Source: Bemisia tabaci
Lineage: Eukaryota > Arthropoda > Insecta > Hemiptera > Aleyrodidae
Length of the DNA stretch: 64,000 nt
Assembly: GCF_918797505.1 (NCBI RefSeq)
Contig: NC_092800.1
Span: forward strand, 27,171,577 to 27,235,576
Reading direction: 5' to 3'
How positions within the stretch are numbered: the stretch's first letter is position 1; every line of letters begins with the position of its first letter. The notes beneath the pieces were generated by a model, which saw nothing but the letters and a program-made list of their open reading frames with translations, searched no databases and had not been told where the DNA came from. Positions 45,703-56,722 of the stretch are shown here, piece after piece. The translations under genes and the position numbers were made by a program.

Positions 45703-45888
45703 GTCGGCCTCCTATGGTGTAGTGGTTTTAGCGCTAGCTCTATGACCGGGAGGTCCCCGGTTCGATTCCCGGCCAGGCGACCAGAGATTGATGGCCTCAA
45801 ACAATGGTTGCCTGGGACTGGTTGTAGGGACGGAGGGGAATGGGACTAAAAGCGCAAGGATTAGCCCTTGTGGGTTATTTGAAGTAGT

Positions 45889-45926
<38 letters not shown>
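45703..45926 (+). mobile_element. tRNA-derived SINE 2, inside R
   Basis: A box TATGGTGTAGTGGTTTTAGC (about 45713-45732) and a perfect B box GGTTCGATTCC (45759-45769) sit in a tRNA-like head whose ends GTC-GCCT / AGGCGAC can pair with one bulged G. A body of about 110 bases follows, then GTAGTAGT and 35 A (45892-45926). Not a working tRNA: the T stem has a C-C mismatch and the acceptor a bulge. The head differs from SINE 1, so they are separate families or subfamilies. Confidence 0.85.
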
Positions 45927-45929
<3 letters not shown>

Positions 45930-46237
45930 ACTTGCCAATTTTGACAAACAAATTAAACGTAATAATGGCGTGGTTTTTTAGAGGAAAAATACATACAGAT
46001 TTTGATGATATCGAAATTGCACTCGAGTGCGACATTTTCCCTTTAAAAAAACCACGCCTTTATTACGTTGAATTTGTTTGTCAAAATTGGTAAGTGTTCG
46101 ATTCTTCAGTCTCCTGGCAACAGAATTGCGGTCACAAAATTCGAAAAAGGTGACTAGTAGCTGAAAAAATAGAACTAATCGATAAGATACATCGCGTGCC
46201 GTACTGACACAAAATATGCGGTGTCCATCGAATCACC

Positions 46238-48016
46238 TATCCATAAATACATAATGGACAATGCCAGAGAAATGGAGTTGAAAATTCAGAATTTTCTGAA
46301 AGGCTGAATGTGTGACAAATCGATAATTCAGCCAAAATGATCGATTCTCTGTTTTTTTGTTAATTAGTTAACTTCTACCGGCGCTACAACGCGAATTTTA
46401 GGAGGAAAACATCAATCATCCTACAAAATGCAATAAATAACGAGTCTTAAAGTTCGCAATGATTTCATCGACTCCTTGCTTTCCGTAAGATGGTTACGCA
46501 CGGCGCTAGTGTTTCTCTTTGGTAGGAAAGCTTTGTTATGATTCAGCATCGAGCATGTTATACGACTTCTGTGACGCGCATTTACTAATGCTAAAAATTT
46601 AAAGTCGAGAAAAAATATTTTGATTGTGAAAATATACGTTAGAATTTATCAAACACTAACTCTTATTGAATTAGAATAGAACTTCAGACCTCTTATTTCA
46701 GGCGTGGGTTTAATGTGTTCTCCGTCAAAATCGGTCGATCTGCGGTAGATTTGCATTACATCCTGAAACTTGACAGTCAGACTGAGGAAAAGACAAGCGG
46801 TAGTGTTTTAAGAGCTGAAAGCACCTTGACACACGTCACCCATTTGTCACAATTCGTCGGTTTATTTAACCACCTCGTCTCGCGGTAGGTAATTAATCAA
46901 GCTGGAGTTTCCAAAACTGTTTCACCTTTTGCTGATACAGTTTCCCGAATGTTCAGTTTGTCACAGCCCACAAAATCCTGGCAAACTCTAGTTTTAATTA
47001 AGTTGACTAGGAGTTGTGCACAGCGTTGTGGAGGTGGCTTACTCCTCTCCAAATTCGAATTGACATATATTGAAGAGCTCTTTGTGCGTCTGAATGGAGT
47101 CGCGTATGATTGCCTGCATTCCTTGCGTATTCGTAGTCGATGAATATTAAAGTCAGGATCGTTGTCACATACAAAAGCAGAGTGGAATTTGACAATCGGA
47201 AATGCTATAGGACAGACGTGAGTTTAATAGTTTCAGACTAGTAACACATGTATTATAGGGATGCATGCAGCATTGAGAAGATAGCATATTTTCAGCGAAC
47301 TTAACGTTATACATTTTCCTAAATTTCGAAAATAGCAGACTCCTCAACGCGCAAAACTCTAAAAAAATGTTAAAAAAAGGAGGAGGTATTAAGTCTTTCT
47401 TATCTTCGGCTGTGTCGCTCACGTAGCCCTTGAAGCAACACTACGAATAAGACAAACGAAACCAACACAACATGGCACAGAGCAGGCGAAAAGACGTGCG
47501 TTGATGACGGCGCAGAGATACAACTATTCGATCTTGATGGATGTCCGTGTTGCGGCTACAAAATTGAAGGCGCGCTGGCGCGAGGCACGAACTCGTAATG
47601 ATCCGTGCTATACTGCCCATTCGCATCTCATTAGGTGTCGCTAAAATTAGGTTAAACATTTTTTATTAAAAAGGTTTAAAGATGAGGTCCGAATGCGACT
47701 CTCCTATCTTTGTCAGTGTTATACTCAGATTTTTCTTTTTTTCCCCCAATGTTATGTCTATTTCATTTAGGATGTCGCTTTAGACCTACATCTAAAGCTC
47801 GTATGTGCCTCTCCCATTACTTCTCCAGAAGACATGGTTGAGTTAACATGGCCCGTTTTGGGATCTCTATGGGTACATAGGAAGAACAAATTCCTTAAAT
47901 TTTGAATTTTTTTTTATTTTTTCCTCTTTTTGAAATCAGCATCGTTACTTACCATACATTTGAAAGCGTATATATAATGCTCATATGTATCGGCCCCATA
48001 CAACCCACTGGGCCCA
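46238..48016. other. No gene recognised, 1.8 kb
   Basis: Frames at 46949-47143 (plus), 47165-47422 and 47441-47659 (minus) have no domain I know. Confidence 0.45.
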
Positions 48017-48228
48017 TGTTTTTAAAATAACAACTTAATTTGAGGAAAAGGCTGCAAAAAAGAACAAAGGAGAAACAAAAACCTGGAACGTTTCAAAATA
48101 ATAACAATTCCATTATCAACCGGAAAAATGGAAATTGTTGATATTTTGAAACATTCCGGGTTTTTGTTTATCCCTTGTTCTTTTTTGCAGCCTTTCCTCC
48201 AAATTAAGTTGTTTTTTTATTGTGATTT
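48017..48228. mobile_element. Palindromic element S
   Basis: AATTTGAGGAAAAGGCTGCA and TGCAGCCTTTCCTCCAAATT, with AAAAAGAACAA / TTGTTCTTTTTT and CGTTTCAAAATAATAACAAT / ATTGTTGATATTTTGAAAC further in. Single copy. Confidence 0.75.
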
Positions 48229-48700
48229 TTGGCTGATTGAGTTGCTTTTCATTCCCATGTTTTTAGCAAGCTTTAGGTGAATTAGACTCGGCCTGGGCAT
48301 CTAAGGGTTAAAAATTACGACTGCTCAAAATGTAATATCAGTGTCTTTTCATCATTTCCATGCTCACACAGAACGTAAATAACATTCCCCACGCCTTACG
48401 CTCTCGGAATAAATTTCGCGGCTCGAATTTATCAAAAGCAAAACTCACGGCTGCACTTTTGCGGTATCGTTGGAACTGCAAAAGAAAGCCAGCTTCCCGG
48501 GTAAAACGACCCTGTTGTCGAATTTCAAAGAATTTCATACAATCACAGGCAGAGCAGCGTAGATTTTTATGCACACTTTTACAACTACGGAGGTAAATAA
48601 ACGGAAGCGGGGGCTATTTGAGTTTAACGGCCAATTTAGTGTTTTTACGCCCCTCCTATTTCGCGCATTTTAGGCACGTTCCGGGGAGTTGTCGGCAGTT
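48229..48700. other. No gene recognised
   Basis: Both strands of 48338-48596 are open for 78 codons; no domain. Confidence 0.45.
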
Positions 48701-48953
48701 TTGCCGTGTTAAGGAAAAACGCCGTATGAACATTTGAGAGTTGCCAAATTTCCTTCGATAAAATGTTTATTTTCCAGGAAAGATATGAATATTTTTCCTT
48801 GAAATTTTCAGAAACTTCAAATGAAATTGTGAACAAAATTATCTGAAAAATTGGAAGGAAAATATTCATCAGTTTATCAAGAAATTTATGTTTTATCAAA
48901 GGAAATTTGGCAACGCCTAAAGGTTCATACGACGTTTTTCCTTAGCACGGCAG
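48701..48953. mobile_element. Element A, full copy (arms in opposite order)
   Basis: TTGCCGTGTTAAGGAAAAAC to TTTTCCTTAGCACGGCAG. The AACATTTGAGAGTTGCC arm is on the left here, whereas at 9.2 and 24.5 kb its counterpart is on the right, so this copy is inverted. Confidence 0.86.
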
Positions 48954-49316
48954 AGTTGTGCGGTGCATCGGTGTCATTGTTGCGATTAGGGTTTTCCGCG
49001 GGAGAGAGAAGCCCGGAAACGTAGCCTGGAGTTGCGGGAGCGTTCTGAGTATCAGGAACGTGGGAAAACTGAAATGAGCGGTATCACGACACTGTCAAAT
49101 CGCCCGGGTTCCATTCCACTTACTTCCGCTTATATGATGCGGTTCAAATATTTATATCAGGCATGACGGGTATAATGGACTAAAAGGCAGAGTATGAATT
49201 AATCACTGCGTATCGCACAATGAAGTTTCAGCTGAACCGGGTAATTTGCGATTCAATCGACTAATATGTAAAATTTCTCGAGGGATGCTACGGTGCTTCT
49301 AATTTTGTATGGAAAT
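48954..49316. other. No gene recognised
   Basis: Unassigned, mixed composition. Confidence 0.5.
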
Positions 49317-49590
49317 GGATCGTAATCGATAGTAGTTTGATGTATAGTTTGGTTCGAAACAATAGAAAATAACCTCAAACAAAAATTTTCGGATTTCAGT
49401 CGGAAAAGCTGAAAATTAGAACATTTCTAACAATTTCAATTTTCATTGCATTTACTACTCGAAATAATAAAAAATCAACCACAATATACCCGTTCCCTCA
49501 GATTTCTCAATCGACTTTCGATTGCTGCGGCCACGACGAAAATTTGAGACATACATTGAGAATCGATTTATGGAAGATCGATTAATATGA
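49317..49590. mobile_element. Palindromic element Q, copy 2 (right end decayed)
   Basis: GGATCGTAATCGATAGTAG, GTTTGGTTCGAAACAATAG, TAACCTCAAACAAAAA and CCCGTTCCCTCAGATTTCTC follow the order of copy 1 (38.3 kb). Confidence 0.6.
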
Positions 49591-50165
49591 TCGATAAATC
49601 AAAGATCGGTCGGTATGATCGCTTTACAGATGTTTGATACACTCATTTTTGAAACAATGTCACTTTTTGAAGAGCAACCCCGACAAACTTACGTCCGTTC
49701 ATAGTTCACCAGTTAAACATTTTTAGAAAGCAAAAAAATAATAATAAAAAATAAAAACTCTGAAAAAAAGGCATCTCCACGAGGTGATAAAAGCACGTTG
49801 GCTTCGGTTCCATCGATGCTACCTCGATGCACCGGTTCCGATTGAGATTACGATTTTCCTCCTGGCTGACGTCAAGAACGACCGGAAATGTTTAACTTCC
49901 GTTTCCGGTTCTTTTCTTGAGCAGGGGTTTCCTCCCCCCCCCCCCCCAGAGGGAAGGGGGGCTTCAAAGGGGGCTGAAGGGGGGAGGAAATGAAAGGTGG
50001 GAAGGTCGCGAAAACTCGCGCCAGACGAGAGGGCTGGTGGAGGGCTTTGATGCTCGGTCGACGTCACAATCCTCAAAGGGAGTGTCACTAATTTTGTGAG
50101 GGTTCGGGGAAAGAGTTGAGAGTTTGAATGCGGACGGGGTCTGAATCCAAGCAATATGACACGTA
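49591..50165. other. No gene recognised; C tract
   Basis: A C run of 14 lies at 49934-49947, followed by G-rich DNA. A 139-codon minus frame across 49819-50238 is low-complexity and Pro-rich from the C/G runs. Confidence 0.4.
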
Positions 50166-50299
50166 TAATTCGTCGCCTATACCTTACACAAGGGCGTAAC
50201 TTCACTCTGCAATGAACCCTGTCTTCCACACAATTCAATGCATTTCCGGGCTCATCTCAATGTGTAGTTACACCCTTATGTCAGTCAAGCGACGAATTT
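50166..50299. repeat. Imperfect inverted repeat
   Basis: AATTCGTCGC and ACACAAGGGCGTAACT face GTAGTTACACCCTTATGT and GCGACGAATT. Probably a small palindromic element. Confidence 0.6.
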
Positions 50300-51164
50300 T
50301 TTCATCCAGATTGTGACGCGAGGAGAGGGAATTTTTCTCGATAAAAAAATCCTGATGCGAATCACACCGGAAACCAAGAAATATTGAAATATCGAACGAA
50401 ATTTACAATAATAAAAGAGGGAGCTATATATTCGCACAAGTTAAGATATTAATAAAACAGATCTAAATATCTAAAACAAAAAATGAATTTGAAAAAAATT
50501 TGAGTCACGCCGATAATGGGCCTCCCGCGATAACTCGCTGCTCGTTAATTAAAGAATCGTTGCAAGAAATTCAGTGCCTCTTCGACGGAAAATTCAGTAC
50601 TTTTTCAGTACCCTCAATCGATGAAATTCGAAAAGTTACAAAAATTGTAATGTATCGCTCAAATTGCGCCAAAAATGAAAAAATTCCGGATCTCCTCGCG
50701 TAGTTCCCTTACTTTTTCAGTACTTCCGGAAAACTCTTATAAAATCAATGCTATATATCCGGACTTTCCGGAAATTCCGAACTTGTAGACACCCTGCTCT
50801 GTTCTTTCGGAACACAATAAAATCCTCAATTTAAATTTATCCAAAGTCGCTCTCTCTTCTCGATGCTGAGCAAGCAGAGCTGGCCGCTGCGGTCCAACAC
50901 ACGAATTGCGCCGAGTAAAAGTTTCGCCATCTCGCATACGGTCGAAAAGTTCAAACGCTCGGCACAGACAACATGTGGTCGCCGTTGCACGCGACATATT
51001 GCGGGGTTCGCCTTTGAGCGTAAACGCATGGACGATTTCCTCTGAGAAGATCAACCAAATGAATGACGTCGAAGGGTGATAAAACAATCCTGCTCTTGAA
51101 AACAGCAAGTGCAGTCAAGTACCCTCATCTTAAATTTCGCGTGGCGTTGTCAGCTCGGGTATTC
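50300..51164. other. No gene recognised
   Basis: GGAAAATTCAGTACTTTTTC and related TACTTTTTCAGTAC words at 50590-50735 suggest an old repeat. The minus frame at 50737-51108 is unassigned. Confidence 0.4.
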
Positions 51165-51416
51165 TACTGTGCTGAGGAAGAACGCCGTATGAACTTTCAG
51201 ACGCTGCCAAATTCCCTTCACTAAAAACCTTATTTACTAGGGAAATCGTCAATATTTTTCTTCAATTTTTTGCAGACAATTTTGCTCGCAATTTTATCTA
51301 AAACGTCTGAAAATTTCAAGTAAAAATACGCATAATTGTCTTAGAAATACATGTTTTATCCGGGGCAAGTTGGCAACGCTAGAATGTTCATACGGCGTTT
51401 TTCCTTAGGACCGCAG
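51165..51416. mobile_element. Element A, full copy
   Basis: ACTGTGCTGAGGAAGAACGC to TTTTTCCTTAGGACCGCAG. It shares the TTTTATCCGGGGCAA variant with the 34.3 kb copy, suggesting a subfamily. Confidence 0.83.
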
Positions 51417-52276
51417 TATTGTCGTGACCGTGTGCCATTTCATCGCTCCTCTGGCGAAGAAGAGTATTTCGATTTCCTCATGAACTCTAAAAAGCATGAA
51501 TTTGTGTGTAAAGCAGGGCTCACATGGATAATGAGACTCGTCATTAACGATGACTGTTACGGAAGGACTTCGATCTCTCATGCTCCGGATTATCTCTCTC
51601 TCTCTGTCGTAACGCAATCGTAAAGCGAACCTGTTGCCTTCCTCGGATTACGTTAACTTCAGCAGACCTCTTTACCCTTTCCCAGTCCCACGTCGAATTT
51701 TCGACGAAATTCGACGAAAAACATTTTGGTTCGCTTGAAAATAACGCGGTATATAAACGGAGCTTGTGATTTAACGTTAGGATGAAGAGAATGAAGACCT
51801 TATTCCTACCAATAACACCGACTTATCGCGTGTGCTCCTTAATGACGCTGCATTAGACCTTAATTCGAACTGCATTATGCGATTGAGAACTACTGTTTCT
51901 AGCACATTGGAAACTTTGGATGTCCTTTCCGAAATGAGTGAGAAATAGAAAGTTCATATTCCCAAATGTTGTCCAGCGATTGCTTGTACTTTGAATTGAA
52001 TTTCACCCTCTTAAAGCAATCTCGAAATAAACTTTTTCACACTCAAGAAACTTTAATTGTTGAGAAGAATCTCTTCCGATCTCATCAATTTACCGACACA
52101 ATTTTGACCACTATTTATTTTCTGGCGGCATGTGTAATTTCTCGTGTGGTTGTGGCATAGTTGTATGCCACTGGAAACAATTCCTCATATCTGAAGATCT
52201 CTCCAATTGAAATGGATCACTCAAAAAACTACACCTTTTGCACTCGACAATGCAATAAACTGTAATAAAACGCCTC
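51417..52276. other. No gene recognised
   Basis: Contains short CT repeats at about 51592-51604 and two GTCGAATTTTCGACG-like words near 51690. No supported gene. Confidence 0.45.
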
Positions 52277-52284
52277 GTATAGTC

Positions 52285-52669
52285 TAGAGTACCTGTATAG
52301 GGAGAGTACCGACAGATCGGTTCATGGAGGGCTTAGGGCCCAAAAGTGCAGCCACCCTTCTAACCAACTTCTAACGCACAAAATTTCACTGCCAGTCTGC
52401 AGATTCCAATTCTAACCAAGATGGCCAAGAATGTACAGAAATGAGCGGTCCTCCGCGAAATTGAGTAAATTTATGCAAAAACTGAGTCAAACACGTGCTT
52501 AATAAAGGACGGTTCGTAACAATAGTATCAGTAAATCGCTCTGGATAATTGAAATTCATAGGTTGGCTGCCCTTTTGGGCCCTAACTTTATTCGCGGAGG
52601 CATCGGTGAAGGCCTGATGGACTTTCCGAGTTTCAGATCTGTCGGTACTCTCCCTATACAGGTGCTCTA
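52285..52669. mobile_element. MITE K (hAT-like), copy 2
   Basis: TAGAGTACCTGTATAGGGAG to CTCCCTATACAGGTGCTCTA, exactly 385 bp, flanked by GTATAGTC on both sides (52277-52284, 52670-52677). More than 90% identical to copy 1 by eye. Confidence 0.92.
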
Positions 52670-52677
52670 GTATAGTC

Positions 52678-53288
52678 TATCTCATCATCGTGAGAAAAAC
52701 TGGGGGTACTTCTTATACACGTACCATTTTTACATTTTTGCTTCTGAACTCTTCCTTGAAATAAAATATGTTTTATAACGAAGTTTTACGAGAATTATCG
52801 TCTACCTTTTTACCCGTTAACTCGATTATGAGCGCGAAGTGCTCTTTTGCGCCACGCGCCTTTGTTCACCGATTAAGCTCCGTAAAGAGAGCGTAATTGA
52901 CTGTCAAGGTGCAATCGTTGAGCTGATGGTAATTCCGTCTAATTTTGACTCTCCTCCTGTAAAATTGATTCCAAGAAACTCCCATCCGTAGCCGAAAGTT
53001 CGAATGCCTACGGTAATTCAATTCATTAACTTTTCATCCGTTATCAGCAATATAACCCGTAGTATGCATATGATGTTAAATCATTTAGCTGGAAAGAAAG
53101 GCTGCAAGAGTACTCATGAATTATTTTCTGCCCGTGTGCATTAAAAGTTTGTATTAAAAAATGTGTCACATCTAGATAGATATAGGTATGGGATGGTATA
53201 GGGCATAGAAATAGATATATGTTGACACGGAGGAATCACGCAACATGTTCATACTCATGTAACATGTTCTGTGCTGAGTAAAAGAATG
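52678..53288. other. No gene recognised
   Basis: AT-rich, unassigned. Confidence 0.5.
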
Positions 53289-53345
53289 TCGACGGTGTAA
53301 TTTGGCAGTCACATAACTTGGTTTGAGACGCACAGTGCGGTGTCC
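53289..53345. mobile_element. Element M fragment
   Basis: TCGACGGTGTAATTTGGCAG then CATAACTTGGTTTGAGACG match one M arm. It directly precedes the tandem array, which may have grown from it. Confidence 0.6.
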
Positions 53346-54005
53346 TTATGGCGCGTAGAGACAAAAATCATAGCTCGCAGACAAAAGCACATAGAGGGGT
53401 GAAATTTGGTATGAAAGGTCTTGAACATATAGACTATCGTTAGATGAGGTCAAATTTTGTAAATGACACTTTGGGGAGGGAGGAGGGGGGCGGGAGTACT
53501 GATACTTGAAGGCGAGTGTTTGGGCGGTAGAGACCGAACTCATAGCTCAAAGACAGAAAGACATAGAAAAGTGAAATTTGATATGAGACCTCCTACACTT
53601 ATTTGCTATTGTCCGATGGGGTCAAAATTTCACAATGACACTTGTGGCGGGGTGAGGGGGGCGGAAGCAGTGATACTTGAAGACGTGCGTTTGGGCAGTA
53701 GGGACAAACATTTTAGTCCGAAGTTGGTAGCACATACAGAAGTGAAATTTGGGTGCGACCTCTTCTACCGATAGGCCATCGTTAGATAAGGTCAAATTTT
53801 TTAAATGACACTTGCGGCGGGGAGGGGGGGGGAGCGGTCGCAAAGTTACTAAATAGTGAGCGTTCGGGCGGTAGGAACCGAACTCGTAGCTCAAAGACGG
53901 ATGGACGTAGAGATGGAAAATTTGACATGATACCTCCTATTCATATAGTCTATCGTTAGATGGGATTAAATTTTTAAAGCAGCACCTGGAAGGGGGAGGA
54001 GGACT
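53346..54005 (+). repeat. Tandem array, period about 172 bp, nearly four units
   Basis: AATGACACTTTGGGG, AATGACACTTGTGGCGGGG, AATGACACTTGCGGCGGGG and a decayed GCAGCACCTGGAAGGGG recur at 53461, 53634, 53806 and 53977. Each unit ends with a G-rich run, GGCGGTAG-like and AACTCATAGCTCAAAGACAG-like words and GTTAGATGAGGTCAAATTT. Confidence 0.8.
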
Positions 54006-54436
54006 GTAACAATTATAGTGAGATCGAATCAGGTCGGAAAAAGACGGTCATGGCACATTCCCCATGATTTGATCTGAAATTACTGGTTAACAACAGGCCC
54101 TGTTACCTTTACCCATATTAAACCTTTTTAACATGTACTATAATTATTTTTTAAATTTTTGTCCGAGGAAAAAGTCGCAAGAACAAAAAATGCTCAAAAA
54201 CTGTGATTATCCGAGGGAAAATCGGCTATTCCGAAAAATTGGAGGACGATGCGGAAAGACGGATAGAATTTTTTTTTGGGAGGGAGGGGGGTATGTATTA
54301 GAGTATTGTATAGAATGAACATCATGTCTAATAACCACATGTGTATGCAACTTTTTTATTTTCTTTATCGGAAAGGAATCACGAAGTTCGCCTTAATCAG
54401 GGGCCGCATCATGCAGTTCAACGAGTATACCCGATT
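54006..54436. other. No gene recognised
   Basis: AATCGGCTATTCCGAAAAATT at about 54220 resembles the TTTCCGGAAAAGCCGA words of the second foldback (in inverse) but is too short to assign. Confidence 0.4.
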
Positions 54437-55395
54437 CCCGACTTGAGGTCACAAAAATGACGATTCCGTCAATTTGGGGCAGTTTGTGGCTTAAAACTAA
54501 ACATATTCGGAATCTGGAGAGTATTCTGAACAATATATCAAAAAATTGCGTTGATATATTTTGATATATTAATTTAAACTATGTTTAAAGACATGATCAT
54601 AAGCCAATATGCCGCTCAGTGCGCGCCTGCGAGCCCTGACTAGAGGTCACAAAAATGACGATTCCGTCGATTTGGGGCAGTTTGTGGCTTAAAACTAAAC
54701 ATATTCGGAATCTGGAGAGTATTCTGAACAATATATCAAAAATTGCGTTGATATATTTTGATGTATTTTTTTAATCTATGCTTAAAGACACGATCATAAG
54801 CCAATATGCCGCTCATTGCGCGCCTGAGCCCTGACTTAAGGTCACAAAAATGACGATTCCGTCGATTTGGGGCACTTTGGGGCTAAAAACTAAACATATT
54901 CTGAATCTGAAGGGTATTCTGAACAACATATCAAAAAATTGCGTTGATATATTTTGATATATTTTTTTAATCTCTGTTTAAAGATATCATCACTTCTCAT
55001 TTATCGATCACGTGGTTGATTTCTGACATGAAAGGACGGACGCCATATTTTTCGTTAAATTTGAGGTCCAATTGCGTGGAAATCAAAAAGATAATGGAGT
55101 TGAAACATTATTCCAACAACTTATCAAAAAACACGGCTGAACTTATGCATGCACACTGGCTCTCTTTGGTTTCACGTATGACTGTTATAAAAGCAAGCCA
55201 ATATGCCGCTCAGTGCGTGCCTAAGCCCTGACTTGAGGTCACAAAAATGACGATTCCGTCGATTTGGGGCACTTTGGGGCTAAAAACTAAACATATTCTG
55301 AATCTTGAAGGTATTCTGAACAACATATCAAAAAATTGCGTTGATATATTTTGATATATTTTTTTAATCTGCATTTGAAGATGCGTATTTGGAAT
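54437..55395 (+). repeat. Tandem array, period about 195 bp, four units plus unique insert
   Basis: Units start at about 54437, 54636, 54828 and 55226. They share GAGGTCACAAAAATGACGAT, TCCGTCGATTTGGGGCA, AACTAAACATATTC, TGAACAACATATCAAAAA and TTGCGTTGATATATTTTGAT. Between the third and fourth lies about 200 bases of different sequence (about 55000-55195). Satellite-like. Confidence 0.88.
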
Positions 55396-55773
55396 AAATC
55401 GAATTTTTGACATCATCAACGGAAGACTGGACTGCGAGGCCCTTAATTTAAGAATTTACATTTACATCAACATGGTTTTTGTATAGACAAACATACCTTA
55501 TACCTAAATATTCTACCTTGTTCCGTTGTGATTAGGGTAATATCAGTTATCACCCGTCATAACACATGATGCTCGCTGCTGGATCTCTGCTAATTGTTTG
55601 TGCATCCGCGCAGGTTCCGTGATTTCCCCTCCCCCTCCCTCCCCTTCAATAGCATTTTCATGTCAAGAAACTACGAATTTTTTCTTCCCATCCATCCATT
55701 TCTTCAATTCATCGGTCATTTTTAACTTCCGACAAAGTCGAATTTTCGATTTTTGTCCATGGGACACTGCACT
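55396..55773. other. No gene recognised
   Basis: Unassigned. Confidence 0.5.
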
Positions 55774-55990
55774 GTGCGTCGCAGACTTCCTGTCATACTT
55801 TACTTTTTAAACGGAAAACTACTCAATGGCAATTCTTCAAAACTGATGTGATTTTTCTTCTCTGTGCGAGAAAAATTCTGCAAAAACTTCAAGAAATGAT
55901 GTCAATTTGTTCTCCTTTAAAATATAACATAGAGGCGGAGATATTCAGACACCGCAAACGAGATATATGGTCGCGGACTTACGCCGTCGA
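55774..55990. mobile_element. Element M, left end lost
   Basis: GCGTCGCAGACTTCCTGTCA at the left lacks the terminal TCGACGG arm. The right reads CACCGCAAACGAGATATATG to TTACGCCGTCGA. Confidence 0.8.
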
Positions 55991-56369
55991 AATAGACATA
56001 GCCATTGAAAAGCAATTATCCCTAGCTATAGCCTTTAGAACGATCAATTCAAACGATTTATCAAATAAGAACTACACAACTCTACTATAAGTTAAAAGTC
56101 TCTAAATGATTAAAAATCTATGAAATTTCACAACAGTAGACTTGAACATGGATAAAAACTTTTAAAATGCGATATATCATCACTACAGACTCTCTAACTT
56201 TCCAAAAAATCACGTTTTACAATGTTGTTCAAAGATGACCTACCATGCCGATTCCCATATTTTGTAGCTATCGGTAGGTGATGATCTTAACTGAAACCGG
56301 CTTTTTCCAAATCTTCAAAGTGTGACCCGACATTATTGTTGCCGAGGCGCTTTTTAGGATTTGGGCTAC
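55991..56369. other. No gene recognised
   Basis: AT-rich, unassigned. Confidence 0.5.
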
Positions 56370-56377
56370 GATACGGT

Positions 56378-56714
56378 CAGAGACAAGAGACCCTAGACTA
56401 GTATATTGGCCATGGTGGAAGCTTTTATTTTCGGGACTTCAGCATTCTACTGTTGACTTACCGACATGGTTGATGTTTAACAACGTGTTGGCAGTTTCGT
56501 TTTGCAAACAAGTCGAAAATGGCCGAAGTTTAGGAAACTTGTTTGGCCCATGACGTCACCCGAAGCTCATCATCGACCATGTAGGTAGGTCAACAGCCGA
56601 AATTATGGTGATGACTGTTGCTCCCTTATAATTGTCTATAAGGAACTGTTGAATCCCCGAAAGTAAAAGCTTCCACCTGTCGCCCAGAGTCCAATGGAGG
56701 GTCTCTTGTCTCTG
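56378..56714. mobile_element. Palindromic element L, copy 2
   Basis: CAGAGACAAGAGACCC to GGGTCTCTTGTCTCTG, 337 bp, flanked by GATACGGT and GATACTGT (7 of 8 match). The CAGAG end and 8-bp duplication fit hAT-type insertion. Confidence 0.85.
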
Positions 56715-56722
56715 GATACTGT

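Larger units (their letters stand above)
45330..46237. mobile_element. Palindromic element R, host of two later insertions
   Basis: GGTGGTTCGATGGACGCCAT faces GGTGTCCATCGAATCACC. Further in, TTTTTTCAGCTACTCATC pairs with GGTGACTAGTAGCTGAAAAA, and AATGGCGTGGTTTTTTAGAG with CTTTAAAAAAACCACGCC around a CACTCGAGTGC centre near 46025. Element C and a SINE interrupt the left arm; the right arm is unbroken. Confidence 0.75.

Noticed and set aside
45703..45783. A functional tRNA gene
   Set aside because: The B box is perfect, but the acceptor has a bulge, the T stem has a mismatch, the anticodon arm is ambiguous, and a body plus poly-A tail follow, so it is a SINE head.
49819..50238. 139-codon minus-strand frame
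   Set aside because: It depends on translated C/G runs; low complexity.
54437..55395. CRISPR array
   Set aside because: The repeat units are about 195 bp and contiguous, with no short repeat/unique spacer pattern.
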